A DNA stretch of 64,000 nt, from NCBI GenBank assembly GCA_905221615.1, contig CAJNDT010006147.1:1331652-1395651 (forward strand), written 5' to 3'. Shown in pieces: positions 31,306 to 41,301 of this stretch; the stretch's first letter is position 1, and the number at the start of each line of letters is the position of its first letter. This DNA comes from Symbiodinium sp. CCMP2592. Its lineage: Eukaryota > Sar > Dinophyceae > Suessiales > Symbiodiniaceae. Made by a program: the position numbers and the translations under genes. A model generated the notes under the pieces. That model saw only the letters and a program-made list of their open reading frames with translations, was not told the DNA's origin and did not search any database.

Positions 31306-32421
31306 ATTTCCCTCTCCATTCCCTCCAAGTCTGAGTTCGAGGCTGATGATGTCTTCGATACCAAGGCAGCTAGTCTTATTATTATCATCATTGTGTTTTA
31401 AACAGATAGTGACTTCATCTCAAGATTCAGGGCTAGGGTTTACAGCTAACAAATACTTTTTGATTCAAGCTGCATGGTTCCTACTTCTGGTCTTCCAGGT
31501 CGCTCTGACTCGACAGCAGCAGCGGGAGAATGGCTTGGAGTTGGAGGATGAAGACGAAGAGGAAGCGAAGCCTACCCGGGGCCGTGGTCGCGGCAGGGGC
31601 GGGCGGGGCGGCGGGGGACGCGGGTCCTTCAAAAGGCCCGCAGCAGCCAGCCGTGGACGGGGCGGCAGGGGGGGCGGGTGCTTGAAAAAGCCCGCAGCAG
31701 CCGACCGTGCTTTCGTTGGCGATGGGCCGAAGGGCGACGGGCCAGTTGCTGAGACAAAGATCGGTGAGGGCAAGGTGGGCAAGAAACGACCCTGCGCAAG
31801 CAAGCCCGATGGTGCAGAGGGTGTTGGTGCGAAAAAGGCAAGAAACACCTTCGCCAGGCGGCCCCGTCCCAAAGAGACTGCGAACCCGACTTCGATTGCC
31901 AAGTGGCATGGCCTTGGGCAGTTCTATGACAATCAGATTGGTCCTCTTCTTTGTGCTCCCAGCAAGTACGAGGATTTGTGGGTGTTTCTAAACATTCGTC
32001 GTTCTCTGCAATTAAACTAGACCTACTCCCCAGAATGGCTGGGTTCTCGTATGCTTATTATACAATTAATCTCAGCCAAGCCAAACCGAGTCGAGTACAA
32101 ACTAGGTGCTTCAACTTTGCTAACTATTCCTGAATCCGAGATTGCAAATCTGAAAACCAAAGCCTTATCAATATCATCATATTCAAACCAAACCTCAGCT
32201 CTAAAGCCTCAAGACCAAACCATGTCTCTGTACCTATCAGCAAATACCCGAGTAGAAGTGCCAAGCCCTCGATTTCAGGACGACTTCTGGAAGTTCTTCA
32301 CGACGAGGTGCTCGCAGGAGACTTGCGAGACAATCGAAGATTACAAAGCTATGGCTGAGACGGTTGTGCAGGATTTCCTTAAGAGTTGCCAAGGCTATCA
32401 AACAAACTCTCCTGAGGCTGA
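30226..32421 (+). CDS. Locus A, acidic and RGG-rich middle region (five exons)
   Basis: Exons 30226-30500, 30606-30673, 30779-31350, 31499-31965 and 32266-32384 or 32421. The phases agree if the first intron uses a GA donor (AA|GACC), the second a GC donor (CAG|GCGCCT written as G|GC) and the third and fourth GT donors. Contents in order: Pro/Glu acidic segment (DDGYVDVEDAADALEDRELG), helical MDVARAERLARIQQLK then MDIAARRATLAAAAP, a Ser/Pro linker with two EDAEP(L/S)KS repeats, a run of about 17 Asp encoded by (GAT)n, then an RG/RGG-rich basic stretch (GRGRGRGGRGGGGRG) with KRPAAAS and KKPAAAD. After that come ARRPRPKETANPTSIAKW and DDFWKFFTTRC. The RGG tract suggests nucleic-acid binding. 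The order resembles repeated hypothetical proteins I associate with dinoflagellates. Confidence 0.75.
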
Positions 32422-32937
32422 GTAGAGCCGGGTTCCTTAGCTTCGGACTTCGAGGACCCGGTGCATCGTCCTCACACGACTTATGGAAGCTTGAACCTCA
32501 ACCCCCCCAGTGCACAAGGTTCCGAAGTGTCGGAGCTCAGATCGTCGGATCTTGCATAGACTTGAGGCATCATAAGTCTGAAACCCCAAAACCCTCAAAC
32601 TTTAAAGCCTTAAACCTTAAACCCATAGCCTCGAACCCCTAATCTCAAAGACCCTAAAGCCCTAAACCCAAATCCCCAAGCCGATTGTGTCAATACCACC
32701 AAACCTCAAGTCGCTTTTGATTTGCCTGATGCTGCCAGCAGCAGCCGATGGCTCGGGGGATCCTGGCGAGCACGGGAGAAGGTCATTCGATCATGATTTC
32801 GGCTTTCGGTTGCAGTTGAGGTACCACTATCCTAGGGCCAAGGGTGGTCGTACATATACTCAGATTATACGAACTTCTTCTTTGATCATTGCCGGGTGGG
32901 GAGCACCGCACTTCTTTGAGAGTGCACTGCGCCACAG

Positions 32938-33123
32938 CTTTTCTGCAAAGTCTTCAAGGGACAAAAGATATCATGCCTCATTGTCTTCCGACATGGACAG
33001 CCCACTGCTGAATTATACGTAGCCGAGAAAACCCATGAAAGATCTGTCTCCAGGTACAAGCAGCTGTCCTGCTTGGCCAGCCAGCAGCATGAGCCTCCGC
33101 AAGGGGCTGTCGGTGTATGCTCG
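32938..33123 (+). CDS. Locus A, exon upstream of the methyltransferase-like module
   Basis: After CCACAG the frame reads LFCKVFKGQKISCLIVFRHG then QPTAELYVAEKTHERSVSRY and KQLSCLASQQHEPPQ. Composition is globular. Exact donor uncertain (GTGTAT at 33113 or GTATGG at 33124). Two other frames are open on each strand. Confidence 0.45.
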
Positions 33124-33209
33124 GTATGGGAAGCGGCCACTTCCTGAACCGTCCGGTACAACCCTGGCATGTTTGCTGCCTGATGATCGGAGTGCTTGTG
33201 TTGAACATC

Positions 33210-33375
33210 TGTGTGCCGGAGTGATGTGCCAGTCCTCAAGGATTCTAGAAACCTTGGGTTGTCTCTTAGCCTCCTTAGCCATGACACCGGACCAGATCGA
33301 ACTGCTCCTTCGCAGAATGATAGCGATGGGCCTTCCGAAGGCACTACTTTTGTGGTGCTTGTAGCTTACTGCTCA
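33210..33375 (+). CDS. Locus A, linker exon (tentative)
   Basis: A Ser/Thr/Asp-rich frame, SLSLLSHDTGPDRTAPSQND then SDGPSEGTTFVVL, runs up to the acceptor of the next module. How it splices to 33377 is unresolved. Confidence 0.3.
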
Positions 33376-33376
33376 G

Positions 33377-35437
33377 CTACTTGATGTGATCCGAATGTTT
33401 TGTGAGGCATTCGTGATGATCGTCTTGATGACCTCTTACCTCCCAAGGGTTCGGAGTGATCGAGAATATGACTTGATCGAGTTTTTCAGCGGGGCCGGCC
33501 GTATCGCTAGGCTGGCGGAGTGTGTGGGATATCGGAGCCTGGCTTTTGACATTATCTATGATAAGCAGTCGCAGCCAGGAAAGGGTCGTCGAGCAAAGGC
33601 CAAACATTCTAAGGGCAGGAGCTGCATGGATTTAAACACCTCGGCGGGATTCCTGTTCCTTCTTTCGCATTAGAAACATTAATCGCGCATAGAGTAGTTG
33701 GGGCGAGTGTTTGTGCAACTAGATATTGTGGTGCAGTGTTGGGTATCTAAGGCTTGCTATCAGTGTGTTGCTCTCCAGCAAGTTCGAAGCTGTCGTTACA
33801 GTTTGGGCTATATGTTGCTCGACTTGGGTGCAGATCAACGCCGGAACTTCTGGACGCAGTCCTCTACACCCCATGGGCAACCCATTACAGCCATCTGTTC
33901 GACAGGCTAATTTGCTGGTCTCCAGGTGCATTGCTGCTCCAACCCTTAAACCCTAAACCCTAACTATGCTAGTAACCGAGCCCTGAACCTAATATTCTGG
34001 GTCAACCAGGATTGTGTTGATTACGTTAGATGAGACCTAGCATCAAGGGCATCTTTGGGTGGATAAATCCAGTGCAGCATTATTTGGGGATGTCTGGGCC
34101 TGGGGCCTAGGGCTTATGTTTTCGAGTTTGTGTTCCTTTGGGTATTTATACCAAAATATTATCAGGTGTATTCTGCTGATAATGATGACAATTTGTGCTG
34201 GCGGTGTCATCGTCGTGGAGAACCCGGGCACTTCTTTAATATACCTACATGATAGGTGGCAGTGGATGCTGCAACGTCTCGGGAGTGCCAAGATCCCCGC
34301 TCCTCTGATCAATTCCAGTAGATAAATCAGAGAACTCTCCTATGTTGAATACCAGCCTAGTTGTTCCCCTAAGAATATCAAACCATCGCTGCTGAGGTCT
34401 ACCGCCAGGGCCTATGGATGCATCTCTATAGTTCAGCTACTTGGAAAAGAACAATCCTGTGGAGCACTTCTAGGGCCATCGCCTTGTTCAACCTGGGCAC
34501 CCTGGACCGGCGCAAGAAGTCTACAGTGGCAACCTCTCGCAAATCCCGTAACAAGTCCGGCAAGAAGACCTACACAGCTTCAAAGAATCTACGAGGGACC
34601 CAGAAGCTTGCTTGATACTGTTCAAGTCTGATTTACCGTAGCAGCACCAGCCCCCAACTAGACCCTAGAGTCCCAACCAACCCTAGTCCCCAAACCATTG
34701 ACCCCCAAAGCCCGAGATCCCTAAAATCCTTCCCCCGCCCAGTCCCAAACCCAAACCCTGGGCCCGACTGTATTCTGCCTCCCAGGACGTATCCGCCAAA
34801 ATTTGCAGCCGCTGTGGTACGTGAGATTCGCAGCCTGCGGGCAACGTCCAGGGACCCTCTGCTTGTGTCTTAGCCGGAACATATGTTATGGGAGTCTTGG
34901 TAGGGACTGCTTCTTGAGAAACTTATCGGCTAGTTTCTTGTGTGTGGTGATTCGGTGTTTGCTGGGTTCGTGTCGCCCTCCGTTCTTTTAGTGTACAGAT
35001 AGGAGCCCAAAAGAACACGCCCCCCAAGGACCACTGATGCTCGTGATGCGCCCCCGCCTGCCCCGAAAGAACCCACTGACGCTCATAATGCTCGCTTGTT
35101 TGGGCCTCAAGCCATCCGTTCTTTTAGTGTAAAAAAAGAACACGCCCCCAAAGGACCACTGATGCTCGTGATGCTCGAAAGAACCCACTGACGATCCTTG
35201 TTTGGGCCTCAAGCCATCCGTTCTTTTAGTGTACAGAAAGGTATACAGATAGGAGCCCAAAAGAACACGCCCCCCGAGGATACTGATCTTACCAAGCCGC
35301 TGGCTCGTCTGCTGTCGGAGATGTCTTGGGATGATAACTGGGAGATTGCCAACTTGCACATGCCGCTTTGGTACGCCAGGAACAGCAAATTGCTGATGTT
35401 GCCTGATGATTTCAAGGGACTTCTGCCTACTAGCTAG
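33377..35437 (+). CDS. Locus A C-terminal module: C5-methyltransferase-like fold, six exons
   Basis: Exons 33377-33654, 33752-33925, 34166-34284, 34374-34605, 34786-34864 and 35279-35437. They total 1041 nt, 346 codons plus a TAG, and every junction is in phase; the fourth intron uses a GC donor. Residues about 30-60 carry YDLIEFFSGAGRIARLAEC then GYRSLAFDI, matching the glycine loop and acidic strand-2 end of class I SAM-dependent methyltransferases. The next exon has ICCSTWVQINAGTSGRS and PSVRQANLLVSR. The third has VIVVENPGTSLIYLHDRWQW. The order EFFSGxG, CST, VEN resembles motifs I, IV and VI of cytosine-C5 methyltransferases. The fourth exon is basic (WKRTILWSTSRAI, RRKKS, KSGKKTYTASKNLRGTQ). 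The fifth reads YPPKFAAAVVREI. The last is acidic (DTDLTKPLARLLSEMSWDDN). Enzyme activity is inferred, not shown. Confidence 0.8.
34979..35280. repeat. Intronic tandem repeat before the last exon of locus A
   Basis: About two and a half copies of a 95-130 bp unit with CCGTTCTTTTAGTGTACAG, AAAAGAACACGCCCCC and GGACCACTGATGCTCGTGAT. It lies inside the last intron. Minus-strand frames over it are repetitive artefacts. Confidence 0.8.
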
Positions 35438-35439
35438 GA

Positions 35440-35792
35440 TGCTGGGCAGCTGCTTCCTCTGCGGGGCTTCTGTTTCCTAGGCCCCGCACAATTCATGCAT
35501 AATTTGCTCTGCTGTGTTAATTACACACCGCCTGAAAGTGCCCTTCTCGCGACGTGAAAGGAGTTTTGCTCTTTTTTATAGACATGCTTGAGTTTTGTTG
35601 CTTTTGAGCCCCAAAACCGGAACCGAAAGTGTGCGGAAAGACCCGGGAAGTGGGCGGGAACATCCGGGAAGTGGGCGGGAACACCCGGACAGCATTTTCC
35701 CCACCCCTACTTAATACGCTGCACGTGCCAAATCCGTGGCCACGTAAGGAAACCAAGGGGGCCTTAGTTCTACAAGCCTTTAAACCCTAGCC
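35440..35792 (+). promoter_or_regulatory. Compact intergenic region with tandem GC-rich motif
   Basis: Between the stop of locus A and the ATG of locus B lie two tandem CCGGGAAGTGGGCGGGAAC units (about 35651-35689), preceded and followed by partial copies. Such a motif directly upstream of a start codon could be regulatory. GGGCGGGAA resembles E2F-type sites of other eukaryotes, but this is speculative for a dinoflagellate. Confidence 0.35.
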
Positions 35793-37418
35793 ATGGCTCA
35801 GAGTCGTTCGTGGTCTTCCGCAACCTTCGAAAGAGGGGTTGCCCTTGCTGGCAATCAGTGCCTCGACGTCAAAAGTGTTGGTGGAATGTCGCCGGACGAT
35901 CAGCTCCTGGCGATGCAGGAGGAACTTCGGGAGCTTGAGGCGGTGTACTTAGTATACTTGACAATGTTTTGTGTTGCTTTCGGCTTGGCGGTGGTTTCGT
36001 AGTGCGGGCTTCATGATGTCGTGGCTTGGCCAGGCACAAGAGTTAGCTCTCAAGGAGAAGTGCACACCGACGGCTCCCACACCGGGTTCCGGCCGTGGCA
36101 ATGCGAAACGGGCTGTGGCTACTCCTTTGACAAGGCGGACCCAGTTCTACGAGCCGCTACAAGCGAGCAGCCAGGACACCGATCTTTTAACACACCCACA
36201 CACACACACACCTCCTAGTTTTTCAAGAACACTTAATTCTATCCGGTTCAAAGGACGGGCAGGGGAACAACGCCGACGTTGCCTCTCCAGGCCAATGGGA
36301 CACCTCTGCGCCGAAGCCACCTGTCTCTTGGCTTCCCCAACCTGAGAATACTCTTCCTGAGACGCAGGCGGACTCCCCCCCGCCTGCGCCAATCCTTCCA
36401 GACCCAACCGCTCTAGCCGTAGCCAGCGGCCCTGCAGATTCTGCAATGGTTGCAGACTCCGCAATGCCCACCGCAGCCGCAACCGATGCAAGCACAGGGC
36501 TTCAAGACTCCGCAATGCCCACCACAGCCGCAACCGATGCAAACAAAGGCCTTCCAGACTCCGCAATGCCTGCCACAGCCGATGGAAACCAATGCCTTCC
36601 ACCTCCCGTTTCAGGCACAGATCAGGCCAACAAGAAGGGCAAAGGCAACGGGTCCAGTGGCAAAGGAAAAGGTCAGGCCCCCGACACCAAGACCGCAGAT
36701 CCGCCATCCAGCAATCCCCCAGCTCACGCACCCAGCCAGCCATTGGTCGACTACAAGAACGGCCCACCTCCTCCCGATGACGTCCTCGACAAGCCGACAG
36801 AAGGAGCAATCTACAAACGCCTCGACCGCCTCACCAAGCCGAGAGCTGATGGCTCGTACCTCCTGCCGGAGGAAGTTGTCCTAAACTTCCGAAACAAGGC
36901 CAGTCGGGCCGGAGTCATCCAGGCTTTTGAAAAGGTGGGATATAGCCCGGCTGCTTGGCTCAAATCTCTGTGTCGAGGACTTGCTTGTGACTGCTTCCAT
37001 AGCATGCAAGAGCCAGAGAATTCGGATTTTGAACAAACCTAGGATGCCTTCGTTATCAAATGCCGCAAAGTGCTGGAGATTTCCAACGAGGTCGAAATCG
37101 ATGAGCAATGGGAGTTCATGACTGAGGACGAGATGAGAGATGAAAGCTGGTCTGAGCTACCTAGTTCCAATTATAGTTATTAGTGCCATCTCGAACCTTT
37201 AGTCAGTAGGATGCTCCACCCTACCCAGATCTAAGGGAGAGGATCGCCGGTGTGAAGGCCCACTGCGACGCCAACAAAGGCTTCAAAAGGACCTCGAGCT
37301 GTGCCAATGCAAAATCTTTCCGGCTCTAGCAAAAGCTTCAATTGATACTGTTGCCCAGGACCGGTTTGTATGACAACAAGACCATGTACTGGGCTTGCAA
37401 AAAGGTCACGGGCCACAA
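35793..37418 (+). CDS. Locus B N-terminal region: Pro/Ala-rich repeats and conserved-looking helical block
   Basis: Exons 35793-35942, 36034-36180, 36254-36934, 37043-37149, 37236-37289 and 37359-37418 keep phase throughout (1199 nt, ending phase 2), with GT donors for the first, third and fourth introns and GA donors proposed for the second and fifth. The ATG at 35793 opens MAQSRSWSSATFERGVALAG. A third-exon tract holds three 17-residue repeats of type DSAMPTAAATDASTGLQ, then a Gly/Lys linker (KKGKGNGSSGKGKGQ) and the block GAIYKRLDRLTKPRADGSYL then LPEEVVLNFRNKA. Next come DAFVIKCRKVLEISNEVEID and MTEDEMRDESWERIAG, then TGLYDNKTMYWACKKVTG. Function unknown. I associate this block with dinoflagellate hypothetical proteins. 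Confidence 0.7.
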
Positions 37419-37461
37419 GAAGAATCTCGGCATCCTCGCACTTTCTCCTAATATATCATAG

Positions 37462-37625
37462 GAATACTCCAACCACCCCAGCTCTGCCAAGGAGTACCAA
37501 GCGCTCCTTGATCCAGAAGATGCAGGAGTACGATGAGGAGGGTGAGCTCAAGGATGAGGACCTTGAGATGGATTGGGATAAGATTGACAAGCAAGGCCGT
37601 TCGCCTTCAACGACACAAGGGTTCT
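37462..37625 (+). CDS. Locus B, acidic exon
   Basis: It reads NTPTTPALPRSTKRSLIQKM then QEYDEEGELKDEDLEMDWDK and IDKQG. The upstream junction would give an intron of only 43 nt with a GA donor, so an unrecognised frameshift or alternative exon edge is possible. Confidence 0.5.
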
Positions 37626-37880
37626 ACCTGTTGGGTTTTCATGAGGTTTGTGACTCCCTGGCTTTGTGTGTTCCGGGCTGGATGGTTTGCCTTCATTCCA
37701 ATCGCTTGGGAACCCTTGACCCTTAAATCGCCACCTTGCACGCCAAGCCCTTAAGCCTTAAGCCCTTCGAGCTCGTAGTGGTTAGCTTCTCGGGTTAACT
37801 TCATGTGTAGGGCTGAGGATTATGGATTTTCAAGGGTGGGATTCGCGTGATTGTTTGTTGGTCTGAGGCAAAGATTCCAG

Positions 37881-38351
37881 TGCCCCGCCGACGCCGGCTC
37901 AACCAGGGCTGGAAGGGGTCGACAAGAAGTCGCTGGCTTGCTTCCCGGATATCGAGAAAGTCACGACCCCGAGCTCGATGATCCCCAAGGCAGGACTTGC
38001 TATCGAGAAACGATTGTCTAAATTGGGGATGGGCAAGACCGATCTCACGAACGACTGCGAGAAGACGGATCAGGTGAACAAGCGCCTCAATTAAACCCAG
38101 ACTGTAGCATCGTCGCGCCTATCATAAAATAAACTTCTAGCGAACTTCTCACCCCACCAACAGGAACACAGAACTTGTTTGGGAACGCACTTCTCCCAAA
38201 CCCCAAACCCGAAAACCCCTAACCCCCTACACCCTTACACAGCCCTGAATTCCTAGACCCTAAACTCCGTCCCTCAGGCAACCCCAGGTCCACCTAAAAA
38301 TCGGCATGATTGACATCATGGTTGGCCCCGAACTCAAGACCGATACGACTG
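37881..38351 (+). CDS. Locus B, helical linker (two exons)
   Basis: Exon 37881-38073 (after TTCCAG, ending GATCAG before GTGAAC) reads APPTPAQPGLEGVDKKSLAC through AGLAIEKRLSKLGMGKTDLT. Exon 38288-38351 reads VHLKIGMIDIMVGPELKTDT. They join in phase 0. Confidence 0.5.
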
Positions 38352-38464
38352 GTTATCTTATTCCTTGACAATCACGAAATCGTTACATATAAAAACGAAA
38401 ACCCCTGAACCCTGAACCCAAGTAATAAATTGTTCTGAGGGGTCTACACCAATCCTTTGCCAAG

Positions 38465-38583
38465 GATGACGGATCGGATCACGAAGATGGTCCAGGATCT
38501 GACCGAGCAGGACAAGGAGTTGACGCAGTTGTACGAGGATGGGATGGTTGATGGCTACACCAAAGAGCCCCTTTGCCGATGAT
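38465..38583 (+). CDS. Locus B, coiled-coil exon
   Basis: The frame reads MTDRITKMVQDLTEQDKELT then QLYEDGMVDGYTKEPL and stops at 38581-38583. The upstream phase is unresolved. Confidence 0.45.
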
Positions 38584-38923
38584 TGTCGCAACACTGGTAG
38601 CTTGTTGCCTACTTGAGCTTCTAACTCTTGTTGTACATTGTCCTCTGAGGATCCAAGCGAAGATTTTTCAGGGGCTACTCAGGGCCCGCAACCTGCCAAG
38701 GGCTTGGCTTTGATAAAGCTGCCGGTTGCACTGTTCGCTTTTCGGTGCGAATCAGGGACACTTCTGCTGTGAGGTGTGTGCAATGTTTGATGATGGAGCC
38801 ACGTGTGAAGCCGCTTAGCTGATTCTAGTCTATGCAAGCAATCTGAATTCCTCACTTCATTTCTGGGACCCAGCCCTGAAGCCCCAATCTGAAATTGCTT
38901 GAGGACTGTGGTTTCCAACAACA

Positions 38924-39065
38924 GGAAGAAGATTCAGGAGGTTCCAGCACAGGAGCCTCTGAGTACGCCCAATAAGCGAGGAAGGGACGGTGAGCCTGCT
39001 GCTACTGCAAACCGAAAGCCAAGGCCAAGGGCCGCGGCAAACCCAAGGCTAAGGCTAAGGCCTAA
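38924..39065 (+). CDS. Locus B, basic low-complexity exon
   Basis: After CAACAG three frames are open. One reads PAQEPLSTPNKRGRDGEPAA and another ends KAKAKGRGKPKAKAKA at a stop. The Lys/Ala/Gly-rich end suggests a basic linker or nuclear-localisation-like segment. Confidence 0.35.
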
Positions 39066-39227
39066 GTGATCCAAAGGATTGCATATGTGCTTCGTTCGCC
39101 TGAAGGTGACTTGCATACGTTCCGAAAGGAGTCTTACTCCCAGACCTAGGCCCTCTAGCTGCCATAATGTAGTTGGGGTTAGCAACCGTCAGGGATGGGA
39201 GAAGGACCCTTCAATAATTAAGTGTAG

Positions 39228-39350
39228 GATTGGAATGTGAACTACCGCATCAGTCTTAACAAGACAGGGCAGGACTACCTGCCATTGTCTGTGTGTGCAC
39301 CGGGACGTGCACGCTGGAAGAAGTTTCCTGGGACCAACCGAGAAGGGTTT
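39228..39350 (+). CDS. Locus B, conserved-looking exon
   Basis: After GTGTAG the frame reads DWNVNYRISLNKTGQDYLPL then SVCAPGRARWKKFPGTNREG. The WxxxYR...PG..RW..FPG pattern looks like structured protein and fits my recollection of the dinoflagellate family containing the downstream domain. Confidence 0.5.
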
Positions 39351-39851
39351 AGTCCTAGTGTGGTTCGTGTCTCGGGTTCGGCTTTGTGGTCTGCTTAATA
39401 CCATTACTATAATATGTTTACGTTACTTTCGTTATACTTTTCATACTACAAGTTGTAGCAGTGTTGGCAGGTCTGACAGTATTGATGATCTCTACGAGCA
39501 GGAACTGTAGTAGCTAACGAGTCCTCGTTATGAAGCCACACGAGCCGTTCCTACCCACGAGAACCCAAACTATCACGCCCGATGCCGTACCTTGCCTTTG
39601 TTGCTGTTCCAGCTGGTGTTGGTCCAACCGATTTAGATGCTGCTTACTTCCTGCTAGCACGAGTGCTCGTGCAAGTGGTAGTCGTCGTCCACGTCGTTGT
39701 GATCGCTACGTTTCCCGGTTTCAATTGTTTTGCTACTGCGACTATTGATTTTGACATTAGTGCTGCTGCTGTTGCCGTTGTCCGGCTAAAGGGATACCAC
39801 GACCACCACTCTCCCACTCCTACCCTTACCACTGTCACTTCCACTGCCACT

Positions 39852-39921
39852 ACTTGCTGCTGCTGCTACCACTACCACTTCCACTCCCGCTCCCGCTACC
39901 ACTACCACTACCACTACCACT

Positions 39922-39954
<33 letters not shown>

Positions 39955-39995
39955 GCTACCACTACCACTACCACTACCACTACCACTACTACTAT

Positions 39996-40053
<58 letters not shown>

Positions 40054-40092
40054 GCTACTACTACTACTACTACTACGACTACTCCTGCTGCT
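39852..40092. repeat. Compound (TAC/CAC/TGC)n array inside locus B
   Basis: CCACTACCACTACCAC-type and TACTACTACTAC-type repeats. The long open frames over it encode Tyr/His, Leu/Pro, Val or Ser/Gly homopolymers and are taken as artefacts. It probably sits in an intron. Confidence 0.9.
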
Positions 40093-40527
40093 ACTACGTA
40101 CCCGACTGCTCCTTCCAAGACTGAAGCCCAGGTCTAGACCTCCACGATAGACCAGCAAATCACGAGGTCTTTGTAGATATGCAGTCTGTCCTATGTTAAC
40201 CCCAAACCGAAAGCATCCCTCGGCACTCCGGTGCGCTTCATGCTCGAGAATCTAGAAGCAAATCGCGAAGCCCCAGCATCCTTATTGTACTCTCAAACTC
40301 CACAGAGACTGAATTGGGTAGCTCCATCTCGGGGTTGGTGGTTATCGACTATCGGGTTTGGGTCTAAGTACGTTAGAAGTGCCAGGTGAGACGACGAGGG
40401 CGCCGATGCTGGAGCATTGGGCAGAAGACTATGGTGACGGGGTGTCGTGTCTTAAGCTGGCTGTTTAATTTGTTTAGTCCAGGGTCGAGGATTAATAGGT
40501 TCGAAAGCTTAGGGCTATTGGGTTTTC

Positions 40528-41301
40528 ATGATCGGAAGCTTGGTTTATGAACCTAGATTTAAGGGCTTGCTTCCAAGATCCCGGTGCTCCAAGGCACCAG
40601 CCTCGAGCATTGCCGGCAACATCCGAGCTGCCAAGGAGGAGGGCTGTGAAAGCCTGGGCGTTACCAGCGCAGGCAAAATGCTGGAGTCCAATGCGACTCG
40701 GGATGTGGACCGACTATTCAATTCTTTCAATTTAGGTCTGAAGGTTCAGCGGGAAAAGCTGATCTTTCCAACACAGGATGGGAACAGCATGCTAGAAATT
40801 CCCTGGATCAAGCCCTCCACCTGGATATCTTATTGGCTAGACAAGTATCCAGAACTTCTGTGTGGGACTACAGCGATCGAAGCAGAGCTCGAAGCTTTCT
40901 GGCATTGCTACCGGGCTGTTCAGCCAGGCCATGCAGTATTTCGTCATGAACCGTGCAGACTGAGAAGAACGATCCCAGTTGCTCTGCACGGGGATGAAGG
41001 AAGATATCTCAAAAGATCTAATTTTATGGTTTGCACTGTTGAACCAATCTTGGGATCGCACAAAGCAGATCTGCCCTGCTGTGATTGTGCCGCCGATCCT
41101 GTGCTGAGCAGGTACAATGATTTGTCTTCTGATGATTCTGATGAAGATGATGCATCAATCTTGAGGGTTGCTTCGATGCAGAAGACAAGTTCCAAAGGCC
41201 ACCCCTTCCTGAGTAAATTCCTCTGCTTCGGCCTGCCAGTTCTTACAAGAACTATCCCGATCTACTGCACGAGCTGTTCCGATTGGTCAGTGAAGACCTG
41301 A
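40528..41301 (+). CDS. Locus B C-terminal domain, first reading frame
   Basis: The frame probably becomes exonic near 40603. It reads SSIAGNIRAAKEEGCESLGV, then IPWIKPSTWISYWLDKYPEL and the motif VALHGDEGRYLKRSNFMVC followed by TVEPILGSHK. The HGDEGR box with its following strand is the hallmark I associate with this dinoflagellate family. An acidic insert (SSDDSDEDDAS) follows. The frame runs out of register near 41236-41240. The continuation FGLP to SYKNYPDLLHELF lies one base out, in the next frame, consistent with a one-base deletion. Activity is unknown; a nuclease or transposase-like role is inferred from motif layout only. Confidence 0.75.
   Translation: MIGSLVYEPRFKGLLPRSRCSKAPASSIAGNIRAAKEEGCESLGVTSAGKMLESNATRDVDRLFNSFNLGLKVQREKLIFPTQDGNSMLEIPWIKPSTWISYWLDKYPELLCGTTAIEAELEAFWHCYRAVQPGHAVFRHEPCRLRRTIPVALHGDEGRYLKRSNFMVCTVEPILGSHKADLPCCDCAADPVLSRYNDLSSDDSDEDDASILRVASMQKTSSKGHPFLSKFLCFGLPVLTRTIPIYCTSCSDWSVKT

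Noticed and set aside
35651-35689. Origin of replication or CRISPR-like direct repeats
   Set aside because: Only two short adjacent copies without spacers. A promoter-linked tandem repeat is simpler.
36945-36957. Spliced-leader match (TTGGCTCAA)
   Set aside because: Only nine bases match and the site is inside an intron of locus B, so chance is likely.
39582-40158. 180-codon frame with an apparent Tyr/His-rich domain
   Set aside because: Encoded by ACT/CAC triplets. It starts in a plausible segment but most of it is simple repeat.
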